From contig JAEQBH010002430.1 in assembly GCA_016808115.1 (NCBI GenBank), positions 248,001-312,000 on the forward strand: a stretch of DNA of 64,000 nt, read 5' to 3'. The position numbers and the translations under genes are program-made. How positions within the stretch are numbered: the first letter of the stretch is position 1; every line of letters begins with the position of its first letter. Of the stretch, positions 33,016 through 45,015 are shown piece after piece. Source of the stretch: Tetrastigma voinierianum. Its lineage: Eukaryota; Streptophyta; Magnoliopsida; Vitales; Vitaceae. The notes under the pieces are model-generated. The model was given only the letters and a program-made list of their open reading frames with translations, was not told the DNA's origin and made no database searches.

Positions 33016-35056
33016 ATCGGTATTATATCCGTGGTACCAAAATTCATCATCTGCATAGTTGTCTTAATTTGTTCCAATTTGTTCAAAGACTCTTCCTTTT
33101 CATTCTTCAACACATTGACTTATTTGACGAACTCATTTTTCTCTTCACATAGTTGAGAGATTTGCTTGAGCAACCTTCTATTTTCATTAACAGTACAAAC
33201 GCATGTGTTATGGAAGGAAAAAGATCATCAAACAATTTCTATTTGTTGACTTATTTAGGAACTTGTTGCACCACCTTGTTAAATAACTTAGATACCTGGC
33301 ATAGAAGACTTGGCCACATCAATCATAAGAGTCTCAGTGAAACTATTGCAATCGATGCTGTTCTGGGAATTCCAAAGATGTAAATTGACCTTTAAAAGGT
33401 GTGCAGTCCATGTCAAATCAGGAAATAAATCTGGATGTCTCACAAGATGATGCAACATCCTTCTACCACAAGGGTCTTAGAACTCCTTCACATGGACCTA
33501 ATGGGACCAATGCAGGATGAAAGCTTATGGGGGAAAAGGTATGTGTTTGTATGTGCTAATGACTACTCATGATTCTCATGGGTAAGCTTTCTTAGAGAGA
33601 AATCATACACATTTAATGCATTTAAGATATTGTTTCTAAAGTTGATGCGTGACAAGAATAGACAACTCAAGAAGGCTATCAAGATAAGGAATGATCATAA
33701 GAAGAAGTTTGAAAACTCTCACTTCACTAAGTTCTATAATAAACATGGGATAGACCATGAAGTCTCTGCTCCTAAGACACCTCAACGGTATTAGGTGGAA
33801 GAAGGGAAGAACAAAACTCTACGAGAAATGACTCTGATTATGCTCAAAGCAACAAATGTTCCAGTAAAGTTTGGGGACAAAGCCTTAAACATTTCATGTT
33901 ATACTTTGAATAGGGTCTACTTTCACTCAGGAACAACTATGACACCTTATGAAATTTGGAGAGGTAAGAAACTCAACCTAAAGTAATTTCATGAGTTTGG
34001 TAGTCCTTGTTTTATCCTCAATGACAAGGAGCAAAGGAGTAAATTCAATGTCAGAAGCGATGAAGGCATATTTCTAGGATATTCCCTAAACATTTGAGCC
34101 TACAGAGTTTACAACAAAAAGACCAACGCAGTCATGAAATCTGTTAATGTGTTGGTTGATGATCAAGGATCAAAATCTACTATAACAAGGTTAGATGATT
34201 CAAATGTTGAATTCTGCATACTCAACAGGTACAACAAAAACAGTAATAATGTCTCTAGAGATGCTGCATCACCTAGTAGCAGCACCAGCCCTATCATAGA
34301 AGATGATCCACCATCTAGTGACTCATCCCTCCAACAGAGAGATCTTGAGACTAATCAGACCATTGATATCTTAGTTTATGAGTCTTTCAAAAGAGTTCAG
34401 AAGAATCATTCAACCTTTGACATTATTGGAGATCCTAAAGCTGGTGTTTAGACACGAGGGAATTCCAAAGTCAACTATAGAGAGATGATTGGGCACAAAT
34501 GCTACACCTAAAAAATAGAGCCAAAGAATGTATACTAGTTGACTATTATGCAGGAAGAGTTGTGGCAATTCATAAGCTAGGCAAGTCCATGACTAAGGGG
34601 GAGAAAAAGTTGGTCATGTTTAGTGATAATGGGCCTTGATAGTTGAACTAATTGAGAAGTGCTTCATAAGGTGTTCCACCATCTGCTAGGCCAAGGTCTA
34701 CCTCTATTCCTTCTGCAACTGCTCCTTAGCCCATTGTTGGGGATGATACCGGACCAATGCATCTCTCTCTGATTAGGATGTGGAGTAGGTATGGTTTTTT
34801 TTTTTTTGCCTTCTATGGCAAAAAGAAGGCAGAGATATGGCAAAGCCTGTTTCTTTATGATTTTTTTTTTGGCTTGATTGATATTTGGTTTTTGGACTAA
34901 TGCCATGGTATGACATCATGGGTTGTAGATTCTCTGGTTGATACAACATGTTGGTACTTATCTCTTTAATGGCTCTTCAAATGTCAATTTGCATATTTAG
35001 ATAGTCTCTCTAAAATATACTTCTCCTATACTATTTATTTTTGCAAAAGAAATGCC
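33016..35056 (+). pseudogene. Copia element: integrase-containing internal region, RT absent
   Basis: Ty1/Copia polyprotein relic. The GAG-pre-integrase motif lies at 33196-33383 (NLDTWHRRLGHINHKSLS). An integrase zinc relic (CSPCQ type) is at about 33400, then HMDLMGPM with the first catalytic Asp near 33495. After a gap come RNDHKKKF (second Asp, about 33690) and VEEGKNKTLREM (Glu, 33795). The post-integrase segment at 33860-34190 includes TLNRVY, MTPYEIWRGKKLNLK and GIFLGYS. Most of gag is missing, and after 34450 the expected reverse transcriptase and RNase H are absent. Only short linker relics remain up to the polypurine tract, so it is non-autonomous. Confidence 0.8.
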
Positions 35057-35068
35057 AAAGGGGGAGAT
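35057..35068 (+). other. Polypurine tract of the Copia element
   Basis: AAAGGGGGAGAT immediately precedes the 3' LTR start TGTTGGAG, the typical plant Copia layout. Confidence 0.85.
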
Positions 35069-36031
35069 TGTTGGAGATATTTCTTGCCATAATCTTAGGC
35101 AAAAATAAATCGCATGTTTCCAATAGCAGAACATATTGTCACAACTAATGTCGCCTAAGTTGGTGCATCATGTCGTGAGACACAACTTACCATATTCAGC
35201 CAAATCCAATTTTAAAACCAATATCTTGCAAATCAAGAGTCAATATTCGGTGTGATGAACAAGGAAGGTTAGAGGAGAATATTGGGAAATATTGTACAAA
35301 TCAAATAAGAGAGATCATATAATATTTTTGTGAGATTTCCAAGGAAGGGAATTATGATAAGTATGGAAGGAAATCAGAATATTCAAAATGGCTTGTTGAG
35401 ACATATTAGGAAACATAAAGCCATGAAATATTGAGAGAACTCATCTCGAGGGTTGCTTAAAGCTATAGAGCGTTTTCTTTTTTCTTTTTTTTGGTGATAG
35501 GAGGCTTACTGCAAAGGAGATTTCTTTGGAAGAGATATTCACACACGTGAATGGTACTTTACATGTAATGCTCTAAGCCTTAATGATGAGCAATGTGGTT
35601 ACTCCGATAGAGATGGAGTGATTGGACACTTAGGAGTCCAAATGCGTATAGGAAATAAGGGGAGCTTATTTTTATGTTTCTTTATGAGATAGATAGGAGA
35701 AGACGCATGTGAGAAATGGGGAGTCTTGTCTCACTTAAGACCAACTTGTAACATAATTGATATATAGTGAAATACCTTACATCTGGGCTCAACCTCGAGA
35801 ACGTAGGCAATTGCTGAACCATGTAACCAATCTCCTGGTTTTTCCTATATGTGTGAGTATATGCATGTGATTTCACATATCTTCGAATTACATTACTTCA
35901 CTAGATCTATCACAAATTGATGTGCAGGTTGCATAACACAATAGAACTGGCTGCAACACTTATGACAGTGTCGCACCATTTGCTACAACATCTCTTAATT
36001 CATTGTCATAACAAACAATTTTTCTCTTTCA
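35069..36031 (+). mobile_element. Copia element: 3' LTR, 963 bp
   Basis: TG...CA ends, and the first 110 and last 350 bases match the 5' LTR. It is followed by cacct (36032-36036), which matches caccc before the 5' LTR at four of five positions, a mutated 5-bp target duplication. Confidence 0.88.
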
Positions 36032-36036
36032 CACCT

Positions 36037-36826
36037 AACTCGTTATCTAGTAACACCACAAGTCTACTAATATCATTGCTTTAAAAGAGTAGTTATACCC
36101 CATTATGAAATATTCCACTCAAGATTATATGATAATTTCGAGGAAACACTCATTACTTAATGCTTAATAGAACTTTTAATCTAAATCGTGTTTGATAAGA
36201 TTAAGTATTTAGTTGTTTATATTTTCTAAAAAAAATCAATATTTTAATTTTTATCTTAATTTTGAGAAAATCAAATTTTTAGATAAAAAAAATTAAAAAA
36301 CATATGCTTTTATTTAATTAGCACAAAATGAACCATGAAGGTTTCAATTTGATCATAAAATCACTAGATTTTCTATTCATCCAAAAATTTCAAAAATTCA
36401 GCAATAAGTCATTAAAAAGTTAAAAAAATAAAAAATCTTGAATCTTGGCAGTTATGTAGCAAAAAAAAAAAAAAAAAACAAACAAACGTCACCTTAGATA
36501 AATAATTTTGATCTTCCAAATCAGATAATTTCAATAGATCTTAATATTCGATTAAAATCAAAATATAATATTTACTTAAAGAAATGATTTACATTGATAA
36601 ACCATAGCCTCTACCATCAAATCTCATGTCATTAAAATATGAAATAAGATACAACTTTTTGTATTTACCTATTATTTATCTATTTCGTCTCCTCAATAAA
36701 ACTTAGGACATGTTCATTTGAAGTGGCTCTAAAAGTATACTGGGCATCTCAAATTAGTCCTAAGAATGAATAAGGTCCTTTCACCTCCCCTTATCTCAAA
36801 CCCTTGTTTCAAAAGGCTACTAATGA
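36037..36826. other. A+T-rich intergenic DNA
   Basis: Non-coding, with a poly-A run at about 36459-36478. No gene or element was recognised. It ends at the hAT target duplication gcctttgg (36827-36834). Confidence 0.45.
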
Positions 36827-37059
36827 GCCTTTGGTAGGGATCTCAAAAAGCTTGTGACATGAGGCCGTCTTGGGTTATTTCAGTGGGCCCAGTACGTTTA
36901 GAAAGACCGGACCGCGGGCTTGATTTTAGGGCCGGGCCGGGCCGGCCCGATGGGCTGGCCCAATTCATGGAGCTTTTAGAGTGGTCGAGAGGCGGAGTCA
37001 AAAGCTTCGCCTGAGGCCTTGGCTTGGTCGAGGCCCGCGCAAGCTAACCCCTCCTTAGG

Positions 37060-38384
37060 TAGTTAGGTTTTATTTAAATTGTATTATTAAATAAAAAATA
37101 AAAAGAAGTAAAACAAAACAATTGAATAAAATATATTTCATTTAAAAATGTTATTCGCCGAATATAATTACATTGGAAATGTATGAAAAGTTACTTATTT
37201 ATAAAATAAGTAAATCCATTAGGTTATTTCCTCTTATTTATCAGTATTTGTACTTTTCAACCATAAGAAAATAAAAATACAATATACATTTAACGAAATA
37301 TTTTAATCATTATTTTCTAGTGATGGGGAATTATCATGGATCCATTCATGTTTTGATAAATTTAAGTTATTTGTATCGGAGTCAATGCGACACCGAGCGT
37401 GATGCGTAAATATCTTGTCGTAAATTTCAATATTTTAAACATACTCTTTGCTTCGATTAGCCCGGGTGACAAAATTACATCGCTTTTTGCTATTTTCTTC
37501 CACTTACACTAAACGATTTGAATCTGTTGTACTCACGAATACAGTTAATACATCACGTCTGATAATAGATAACACAGGAATTATTTTATTTACATTTGTA
37601 TTTTCCACCATTCTAAAATTTTAAAATCTTCATTGTCTTCAAATGGAATTGTTTCTACACTAAGATATCTATCTATATCGGTTTGTATTATTTGGAAGCC
37701 CAAGTTGTTGCATTTTTCTACTTTTAAAGAACGTTGAAGGGCTTTATAAAAAAAGATGAGGAGAGCATCAGTGAATGATGATTTTATCAAACTAATATCC
37801 CATTTCCATATTTTCTTTATAAATATTATATAAAATATATAATAGCAATTTACTTCATTTTAATTTCTTCAATTTTATTTGATCTTCATTGTAAATAACT
37901 TTTAACCATTCATCTAGACATCAAAATTTTAATCTAGGGTCCCTGAATTAAACATTATAATAAATCAAGGTATTTCTCTGATATTTTTAATCTTTTCTAT
38001 CATTTGCAAGAATTGTATCATTAAAAAATTTCATAACTTTAATAATTTTGTAATACCATATAAAACTAATTATTTGCATAATGACCCGATGTGAAGTTGG
38101 ATATCCTTAGTCTAAAAAAATATTTGTTAGGCGTCAAAAATTTGAATATCGTGAGAGATTAAAGTAATGTGCGTCATGTCGTTTAATCACGTCGACGTCT
38201 AAATCATTATTATTATTAGATGGATTGCATTTCATATAATTGTCTTTACCTTTTATATTTTGTAATATTTTGTAAGCTTATAAGTAGAATTTCATCCCAA
38301 TTGATTATCTAACTTTTTTTCCATATTTGCAATTTTGCAACAATAAAAAAATAATTCATGTTTTGCTTGGGAACAATTAATATT
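37060..38384 (-). pseudogene. hAT transposase, C-terminal half
   Basis: Minus strand, from the Gypsy insertion downwards. A segment with DPRLKF is near 37940-37910. The C-terminal dimerisation domain is at 37700-37380: DIDRYLSVETIPFEDNEDF then LEWWK, followed in a shifted frame by PVLSIIRRDVLTVFVSTTDS and SGRKIAKSDVILSPGLIEAK. This domain is needed for hAT transposase assembly. Many stops and frameshifts show long decay. The coding strand agrees with the N-terminal half at 54952-55860. Confidence 0.8.
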
Positions 38385-38881
38385 ATATGTGTGGGTGCCT
38401 TGGGCCTTGACCCATGCCCTTTAGCTAGCAGGCCCCTTTCGACTAGAGGCCATGGTTAGATTAGTCCATCATGTCAGGCCCCTGAAGCTGGCTTAGGAGC
38501 CGGATGGGATACTCTATGTGAAGGGGTTGACCTCCCCGGATACCATTTCCGGAGGAAGCTTTATCTAACAAGGGTTGATGAATAGGCTCACGGATGAAGT
38601 GTCTTAAATAAATGCGCTGCATGGTCAGATGGACGACGCGAGGTCTGCATTCGAAATCGCCCTTTCTCTCATATCTTAGTACAAAAGGAAGAATTAGTCT
38701 CCTTTCGTGAGATATGCGCCCCACGTTCTCTCATCTCTCCGTCCCCAAAAGGAAGGAATTAGTCTCTCGTCAGAGATATGTGGCATGACGCCCCCAGGCA
38801 GGGGCGAGTGACCACGGAATGGCCAGTGAATGTCGGGTGTCAGGCGACTCAATCGGGCGAGTCTCCCTTGTCTGGGAGCTC

Positions 38882-40158
38882 ACAGCAAGGGCAGAAATTC
38901 GATTTACACGGAAAAAGGGAAAAATCGTAATTTCGATTACAAAATTTTTAATTTAGGTTAAAAGTAAAATTTATTCTTTAGATATCGGATGATGAAATGG
39001 ATTATAGATTGGAATAGTCTCTCGCGAAATCTAGTTACCACGTAAAATTTAGTAGAATTCAGAACGGTCGGAGTTGTACGATTTTCGGGTGCCGTAAAAG
39101 CGATTCGATCTGACAGTCACATATAACACATACTCAACAGTGCATAAGTGGCATGAGTAGAGAAATGATGAAAATGGACGGCCGAGATAGTGCCGAATGT
39201 CAAAACTGGGAAAAGAATGACAAAATGGTCATTTTGGAAAATGATTAAGTGGGAAAAAGACAAAACACTCAATAGTGTTTGTCTCCCACAATTCAAAAAG
39301 GCAAAAAAAACGTGAATTGAAGGAGGAAAAAACTTGCAGTGAGTTGCAAAAATGGCGTTTAGAGTGAGAAGGTTAGACTTCTCTTTAAAATATGGCGCGA
39401 TAAACGGTCGGCCGGTCGCCCCCGGGACAAGAAGGAAGGCACTCTCACGCGGAGAAACCGCGTGAGTATAGATTTAAGGAGTTTAGACAAACTCAGCAGG
39501 GTAGGAGTTTCCCTACTTGGGTTTTACGCTTTATTTAAGTGTTTTTCAATGTTTCGGTTGGTTTTAGGCTAGCCAGATAGCGTTTGATCGATCCCAAAAC
39601 GGGACCGGGTGTGGAAATTTTGAAACCCATTTGTGCCGTCCATCAGCGACCTGCGAATAGTGGTTGGTCGTGTGTAATTTGTGAAATAAATCATGTCTTG
39701 ATTGGAATGGGGCCGGAAATGGCCATGAAATTCGGGTTCTAGTGACAGACGATTGGTGATTTTTAGGGAATAGTAACCGAGGTTTCACTATTCAGGAATG
39801 AAGTGTTCACAAAATAAATTTTGTGAATTAATGTGTTGGTCGAGTAATTCAAGTAGAATTGCTCATGTTTGATCACATTAGCCACGTGAGCTAATTTTGA
39901 TGTGATGAAATGAGAAGTACATAACATGATTATGTGATTTAATTTTTATGTGAATATATGCATGTTATATATTTGCATGTGTTATATTTGTAATGGAATT
40001 GGCATCATGCATTCCATATGCCTTTAGGACACCTAGAGGCCCAGTAGGAGTGATTGCATGAGATGATCTAGAAAATGGTTTTGAAGGGTTTGTCTAAAAC
40101 TAAAAATGATCGGAGGGTAGTCCATACTAAAAATATCAGTAAGTCGGAGGCGGCCAAT

Positions 40159-40219
<61 letters not shown>

Positions 40220-40840
40220 GGTTGTCATGAGCAAATAAAATATAATAATTCTCATACGAGGAAGCAGGCGGTCTTGAGAGTTAGTGAGGACTCGGGTGCG
40301 AGATGATCGATTAAACATTCAAGTAGGATCATGCATTTGCTTGAATGTCTGTTTATTTTAGACTTTGCATATGCACTTAGGGTGGAGGGTAAGCCCACTT
40401 AGGGTGATTCCTCTTTCCCAGGCATTAGCTCGCCTGTCGGGGATATTATTTTTACGAGATGCGGGGCGTAGAGACGAGCTCATCCTAGGGCGGAAGGCTT
40501 TAGAAGAAAATGGGATTGTGGCTTTGGGCTATGATGTATGACATGTATTAGAGATTCTCTAATTTTAATATATGTGTTGTATAAAAGTATTGAACTCTTG
40601 GAAACTATTGGATATAGTTGGATATAGATATTGTGATGAGTATTGGTTTATGAGCCCAGTAGCGTTTAATCATAAGTGTTCTGTTGGATTGTTTGGGACG
40701 GGTTTATACGGTGTTGTATTTGGGTGACTCCGTTACAAAGGAGACTCTGCCCGATTTTTCGTGTCTTCGGGTCACGACATTCACGGGTGTTCAAGCGAGT
40801 TGTGGTGATCAGCGAATTGCAAGAGTTTGGGGGCGTCACA
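38882..40840 (+). mobile_element. Solo LTR, Tekay type, plus orientation, nested
   Basis: It ends gggggcgtcaca at 40840 and shows the perfect 5-bp duplication agctc on both sides (38877-38881 and 40841-40845). Its start is degenerate. It aligns in inverted orientation with the surrounding solo LTR over most of its length, for example acatgtattagag near 40550 against the complement near 41000. It contains an (AT)n run at 40161-40215. Confidence 0.78.
40161..40215. repeat. (AT)n microsatellite, about 27 units
   Basis: Perfect AT dinucleotide run. Tyr-Ile-rich open frames over it are artefacts. Confidence 0.97.
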
Positions 40841-42961
40841 AGCTCTGCAGAATTTTCTTTGTCTAATCAACATCATAAAGACGAGATACATGAGTAAACG
40901 GCCACTTGAGCCTCCTAATAAATACTCATCAATATACATCAACTATATACCATAGTTTGAGAGTTAATAATTTCTCTTGCTCCTGACATATATTAAAAGT
41001 TTAAAACATTCTAATACATGTATCGACTAAAACACCAGCTGACGAGCTTTTCTTCAAAATCGTCTCTAGGATGAGTCGTCTCCTCGAACGCTCCCTGTGC
41101 ACGAAAATAATATAATTCCCTCAATAGGGTGAGCTATCGCCTAGTAGTGGAATCACCACAAATGGAGTTCTTCTCGCTTTGAAATCATCTGCTCTCCAAA
41201 TGCACCTACGCTCGAAACAAATGCGTGATCCTACTTGAATGTCTACTTGCCATCTCCATGTCTCGAGTCCTCCTTCACTCACACTTGCCTAAGCCATATA
41301 TGAGAAAAATAATCATTTTCAAAACAAAACTTGTTTTTGAAAATACACTACCGAATATCGGTAAAAATATGGGACTACCCTTAGAGGCGAATGTGTTGAA
41401 GAACTTTCCGTAACAGTCATGGTCCTCATCCGAAATGATCTGTTGGACCATCTCAAGCCCACATTCTGGAAATTCATCTGTGAAATTCCTTTACGCAACC
41501 ATGTTCGTTTTCAAGAAATCCATGTCATGCACTCACAATTTCTAGAAGTTACCAGGTGCATATGAAATGCATTATGCCATTTCAACACAATTCATATCAC
41601 ACATACAAATATATCATCATGCATATATTTACATAACTAAAGCACATAAAACATGTTATGCACATTCATCATCAATTTCACCAAAAATTAGCTCACATGG
41701 GCTAATTTACAGCTCTGAGCAGTCGATTACTCGACCAAACACATTATTTCACAAAAATGTTCGTGAATCTTATTCACGTGAAACGATTCAAACCCTCAGG
41801 GTCTTGTTTCACGATCAATCATCCAATCATCGGTTCCACTTTGCTTGAGCCCAGTTCATGGCCATTTTCGGCCTCATACAAACCAACATGATTTATAGCA
41901 CAAAGCACAGCCAAGCAGCGAAGCAGTCCGTGCAGCATCACGGATTTGTCCAAGCGAATACAAAAATTCCTGATTGGTCCCAAGTTTTGGGACCGATCAA
42001 ACGCCGTTCAAGACCTCAAACCAGCGAAACATCCACAAACAGCAGCAAAGTGTAACTTCAAGTAGGATAAACCCCCCCACCTCTTGGGTTTGTCGAAACT
42101 CCTTCGCAGGAGCCAGCGCGTAGGCACTCGATCACGTCTTGACTTTCCTTCTTACTTTCAGAAGGATTCGTAGTAGGATCACCGGAAACTTAGAGAGAAG
42201 CCACACTCTCTCTCTCTCTAAAAACACAACCTAAAAGCTCACTGTAAGTTATTTTCTTCCTGCACGTTTTCTTTTAGTCTTTTGTTGAGGGAGATGAACC
42301 TATTCGCTATTATGTCCTATTATTATTAAATCAAATTCAATAATGTCAATCATGTCCTCACTCTTGGATTTTTGACATTTTGCACTACCTCGGCTGTCAA
42401 TTTCCATCATTTCTCTATTCATGCAACTCATGTCACATGAGTACACCGTTATAAGGTGACTTTTTCACATCACATTTCTTTCGACTACGAGATACTCCGA
42501 TCTCGCCGAAAACGTGCAAATTCAGGTGTCTCGGAATTGAAGCTAAATCGACGTGGTAAGGCTGGTTTCGAGCGATTCAATGAATATGTTTCGTCATCCG
42601 AGATCTAGAAAAATTTCAGATTTTTACCGAAATTACGATTTTGCCCTTTTTCCATAAATTTGAATTTTCTCGGGTCTTACAATATTCGCCACCTTCTCCT
42701 TCCGATTTGGAAGGAAATCATCCACTTACCACGAAGAGTGGATCCCGCTTCCTCACGATCAAAGGAAGCCATGACCGCGAATAAGGTATGAGCGGCTTAA
42801 AACTCTCGATCTTTGAAAGAGACGGAGATCTAGCGAGCGTTGGAGGCGACAAGCGGAGAGACCCTCCCCTGCCGCTTTCTTAGTTATCTGTTTTGTAGGT
42901 TGGCATAGACTGATGCATGTTCCAACAGTCCAGTGACTCAGAGAATTCCGGAGACTACAAT

Positions 42962-42978
42962 TGGCGCTGTTTGTGGGA
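42962..42978 (+). other. Primer-binding-site-like motif of the Tat-like element
   Basis: TGGCGCTGTTTGTGGGA two bases after the LTR end closely resembles the TGGCGCCGTCTGTGGGA motif in the same place in plant Tat-type elements. Confidence 0.75.
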
Positions 42979-43639
42979 AACGCCTAGCAGGATATCTCAA
43001 AGACAATACGCGAGAGCTTGGGTTCATCCGCTCCCCAGTGATCTCCCGTTACACGAGGTTTTGGTAGTTCCCGCTCATCCCTTTGAGACCCAGTCGAGTT
43101 TGTCACCATGTCTAGCAACCCGGCTGACTCGGCCATCGAACCAGGTTTCTTCCGGGTTGGCGTCGAAATGGAGGTTAAGCAGGAAGAGCAATCCAAATAG
43201 ATGGCCAAATTGGGTGAACATGCAAACCATTTACTATAAGAGGCAATGCTTACGGGCGGCAGGACCAAAACGGGTGAAAACCTAAGGTCTTGACTGCACC
43301 TAACGGCGGATAAAGGGAGAAAGGGCACGCCTTACCTAACCGGTGATCATCGGCGGATGTGAACTCTCCTCGGACAGCTCCCATTCCCGGAGTCGTTCAC
43401 CACCTCGAGCAATCACGGAGCCGAGTTCGGAAAGACCTCCTCCTTGATTGATCGAAATTTGTTAATTATTGCGCATCGTCGAATCACGAAGAGAGGCTAG
43501 CGAGATAGGTACAGTAGGAATTGGCTAAGTAATATATATCTACGGGTTCGGGGCATGGCCCCTAGTTTCCGCTGGCAAATGCAGATTCGGGCTGCTCAGC
43601 CTTGCATTACATGTTTATCCTTGTCGGGGTCAGGTATGA
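42979..43639 (+). other. Leader of the Tat-like element
   Basis: G+C-rich compared with the neighbourhood. Short frames on both strands (such as 42917-43285) have no recognisable domain and cross the LTR end. Taken as untranslated leader and decayed N-terminal gag. Confidence 0.4.
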
Positions 43640-44200
43640 CATGTTGTCTTCCCCCTTGGGCTAGCATATTTTGAACTATGAGTCTCCTCGCGGATTTTTC
43701 ATTTCACCGTTTGCTATGTACGACAGCTCCTTTGATCCGTATGATCATATGTTTCAATTTAACCAGGCAATGATCCTTAACACCGGGAATGATCGACTCC
43801 TATGTAATGCATTCCCGGCTAGCCTGAAAGGTCCCGCCTTGGCTTGGTTCCATAATCTCCCAAGAGAGTCTCTAAACTCATTCGGCGAATTATGGGCGCA
43901 TTAAATCACTCAGTGTTGTGCCACGTTCGGCAAAGAAACATCGACTCACTCCAATCCATCTTGACGGGATAGCAAGTCCATTAGGACTTCACAGAAGATT
44001 GATGGCCGTTCAACAAATTGATACCTATAGTATGGATGCAGTCTTACAGAACTTCTGAAGAAGCTTTAAGCCAACTACTCCTTTCTTCCAGTCCCTTTCC
44101 CTCTACCCACCTACCACCATGAAAGAACTATATCGGCGGGTAGACAAATACTCCACTCTGGAGGATAATATACGGCTGCCTCATAAGCAGTAATGATAAC
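43640..44200 (+). pseudogene. Tat-like element: gag core
   Basis: The gag core is open at 43671-43904 with the order PRGFFISPF, YDSSFDPYDHMFQFNQAM, NDRLLCNAFPASLKGPALAWFHNLP and SFGELW. It matches the conserved order of plant retrotransposon gag domains. After the stop at 43904 it continues in broken frames to about 44190 (TTMKELYRR-type segment near 44115). Confidence 0.8.
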
Positions 44201-45015
44201 GTGAGTGGCAAATGACTACAAAGGGTTAGCTCAGTAGAGAGAAAGCTAAGGCTAGTCAGGTGTCTGAGACGGTCAGAAAAAAAAAGAGTCCTCCCAATTC
44301 ACCCCACTTTCCCCCCTTAACATCTCCCTACGGTAATTTGGTTTCCATATGCGGGATCACCCAGGGGTTTAAGTAGCCTCGCCCATCACGGGCAAACTGG
44401 ACCAACGTAACATGTGGCCCGAGGTGTAGTACCGGGGACCACGGCCGTGAGCAAACCGAAAAATCAGTGCTGAGCGGTTCGCAGTTAGAGATTAATCCGG
44501 CGGGGCACCTTAGAAGGTTCATTCGGGGAGCCCGACCATATGGCCGGCTGCCCTTGCTTCCAGTAGATTTGTTGTCGCTCTGGGGCATTCGTCGCGCCCG
44601 GACCTACCATCGAGCATATTAGGGCTGGTCGAGTGATCGATACCAGTCCAGGCGGGGCAGAAAAATGCTCGCGGCCTCGGTAATTTAGAATAAACACCAT
44701 CAAATACCACAGGAGAGTAGCCTGGCGTTTGTAGATCGATGGCCTTGTATCCTTTCCTCCTATATATCCGACTCGGATCATCCCTCCCTACTATGATGCA
44801 CTTGTACTCACCTTATGTATTAAAAATTTTGATGTGCATAGGGTCGCCGTCAATCAAGGCGGCCTGGCCAAGATTAATGCACCTCGGCCCTTACGCGGAT
44901 GAAAGTCTGCTTTCTGACCATCTCATTTCGGCCGGTAGAGTTATCAGTTCAATGGGTCTACTGCCTTCTTATTGAATTGATATTACTTTCTATCTGTCGA
45001 GCGGTGGTCGTCTTC
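44201..45015 (+). pseudogene. Tat-like element: zinc-knuckle to protease stretch, heavily decayed
   Basis: No long frame. A protease-type segment HDDALVLTLCIKNFDVHRV followed by VNQGG is readable near 44795-44865. It is followed by relics up to 45015, where the LTR-like block interrupts. The segment is identified mainly by position between gag and RT. Confidence 0.5.

Larger units (their letters stand above)
38781..42681 (-). mobile_element. Solo LTR, Tekay type, minus orientation (interrupted)
   Basis: On the minus strand it starts TGTAAGACCCGAG at 42681 and ends near 38781 with gggggcgtca. The body 40846-42681 and tail 38781-38876 join smoothly across the nested LTR at 38882-40840. No internal element domains are present, so it is a solo LTR left by recombination between two LTRs. 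Ends, length (about 1.9 kb after removing the nested copy) and sequence match the nested plus copy. Confidence 0.78.
38390..42959 (+). mobile_element. 5' LTR of the Tat-like element, interrupted
   Basis: The LTR runs 38390-38780 and resumes at 42687-42959, together about 660 bases against 697 in the 3' LTR. It is interrupted by 38781-42681 with target duplication atatg (38776-38780) and atatt (42682-42686), one mismatch. It ends GACTACA right before the primer site. Confidence 0.88.

Noticed and set aside
36895..36965. CpG-rich promoter or rRNA fragment
   Set aside because: The gggccgggcc runs are mirrored at the other end of the same hAT element and are its subterminal repeats.
40033..40318. 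Minus-strand frames with Tyr-Ile repeats
   Set aside because: Translation of the (AT)n microsatellite inside a solo LTR.
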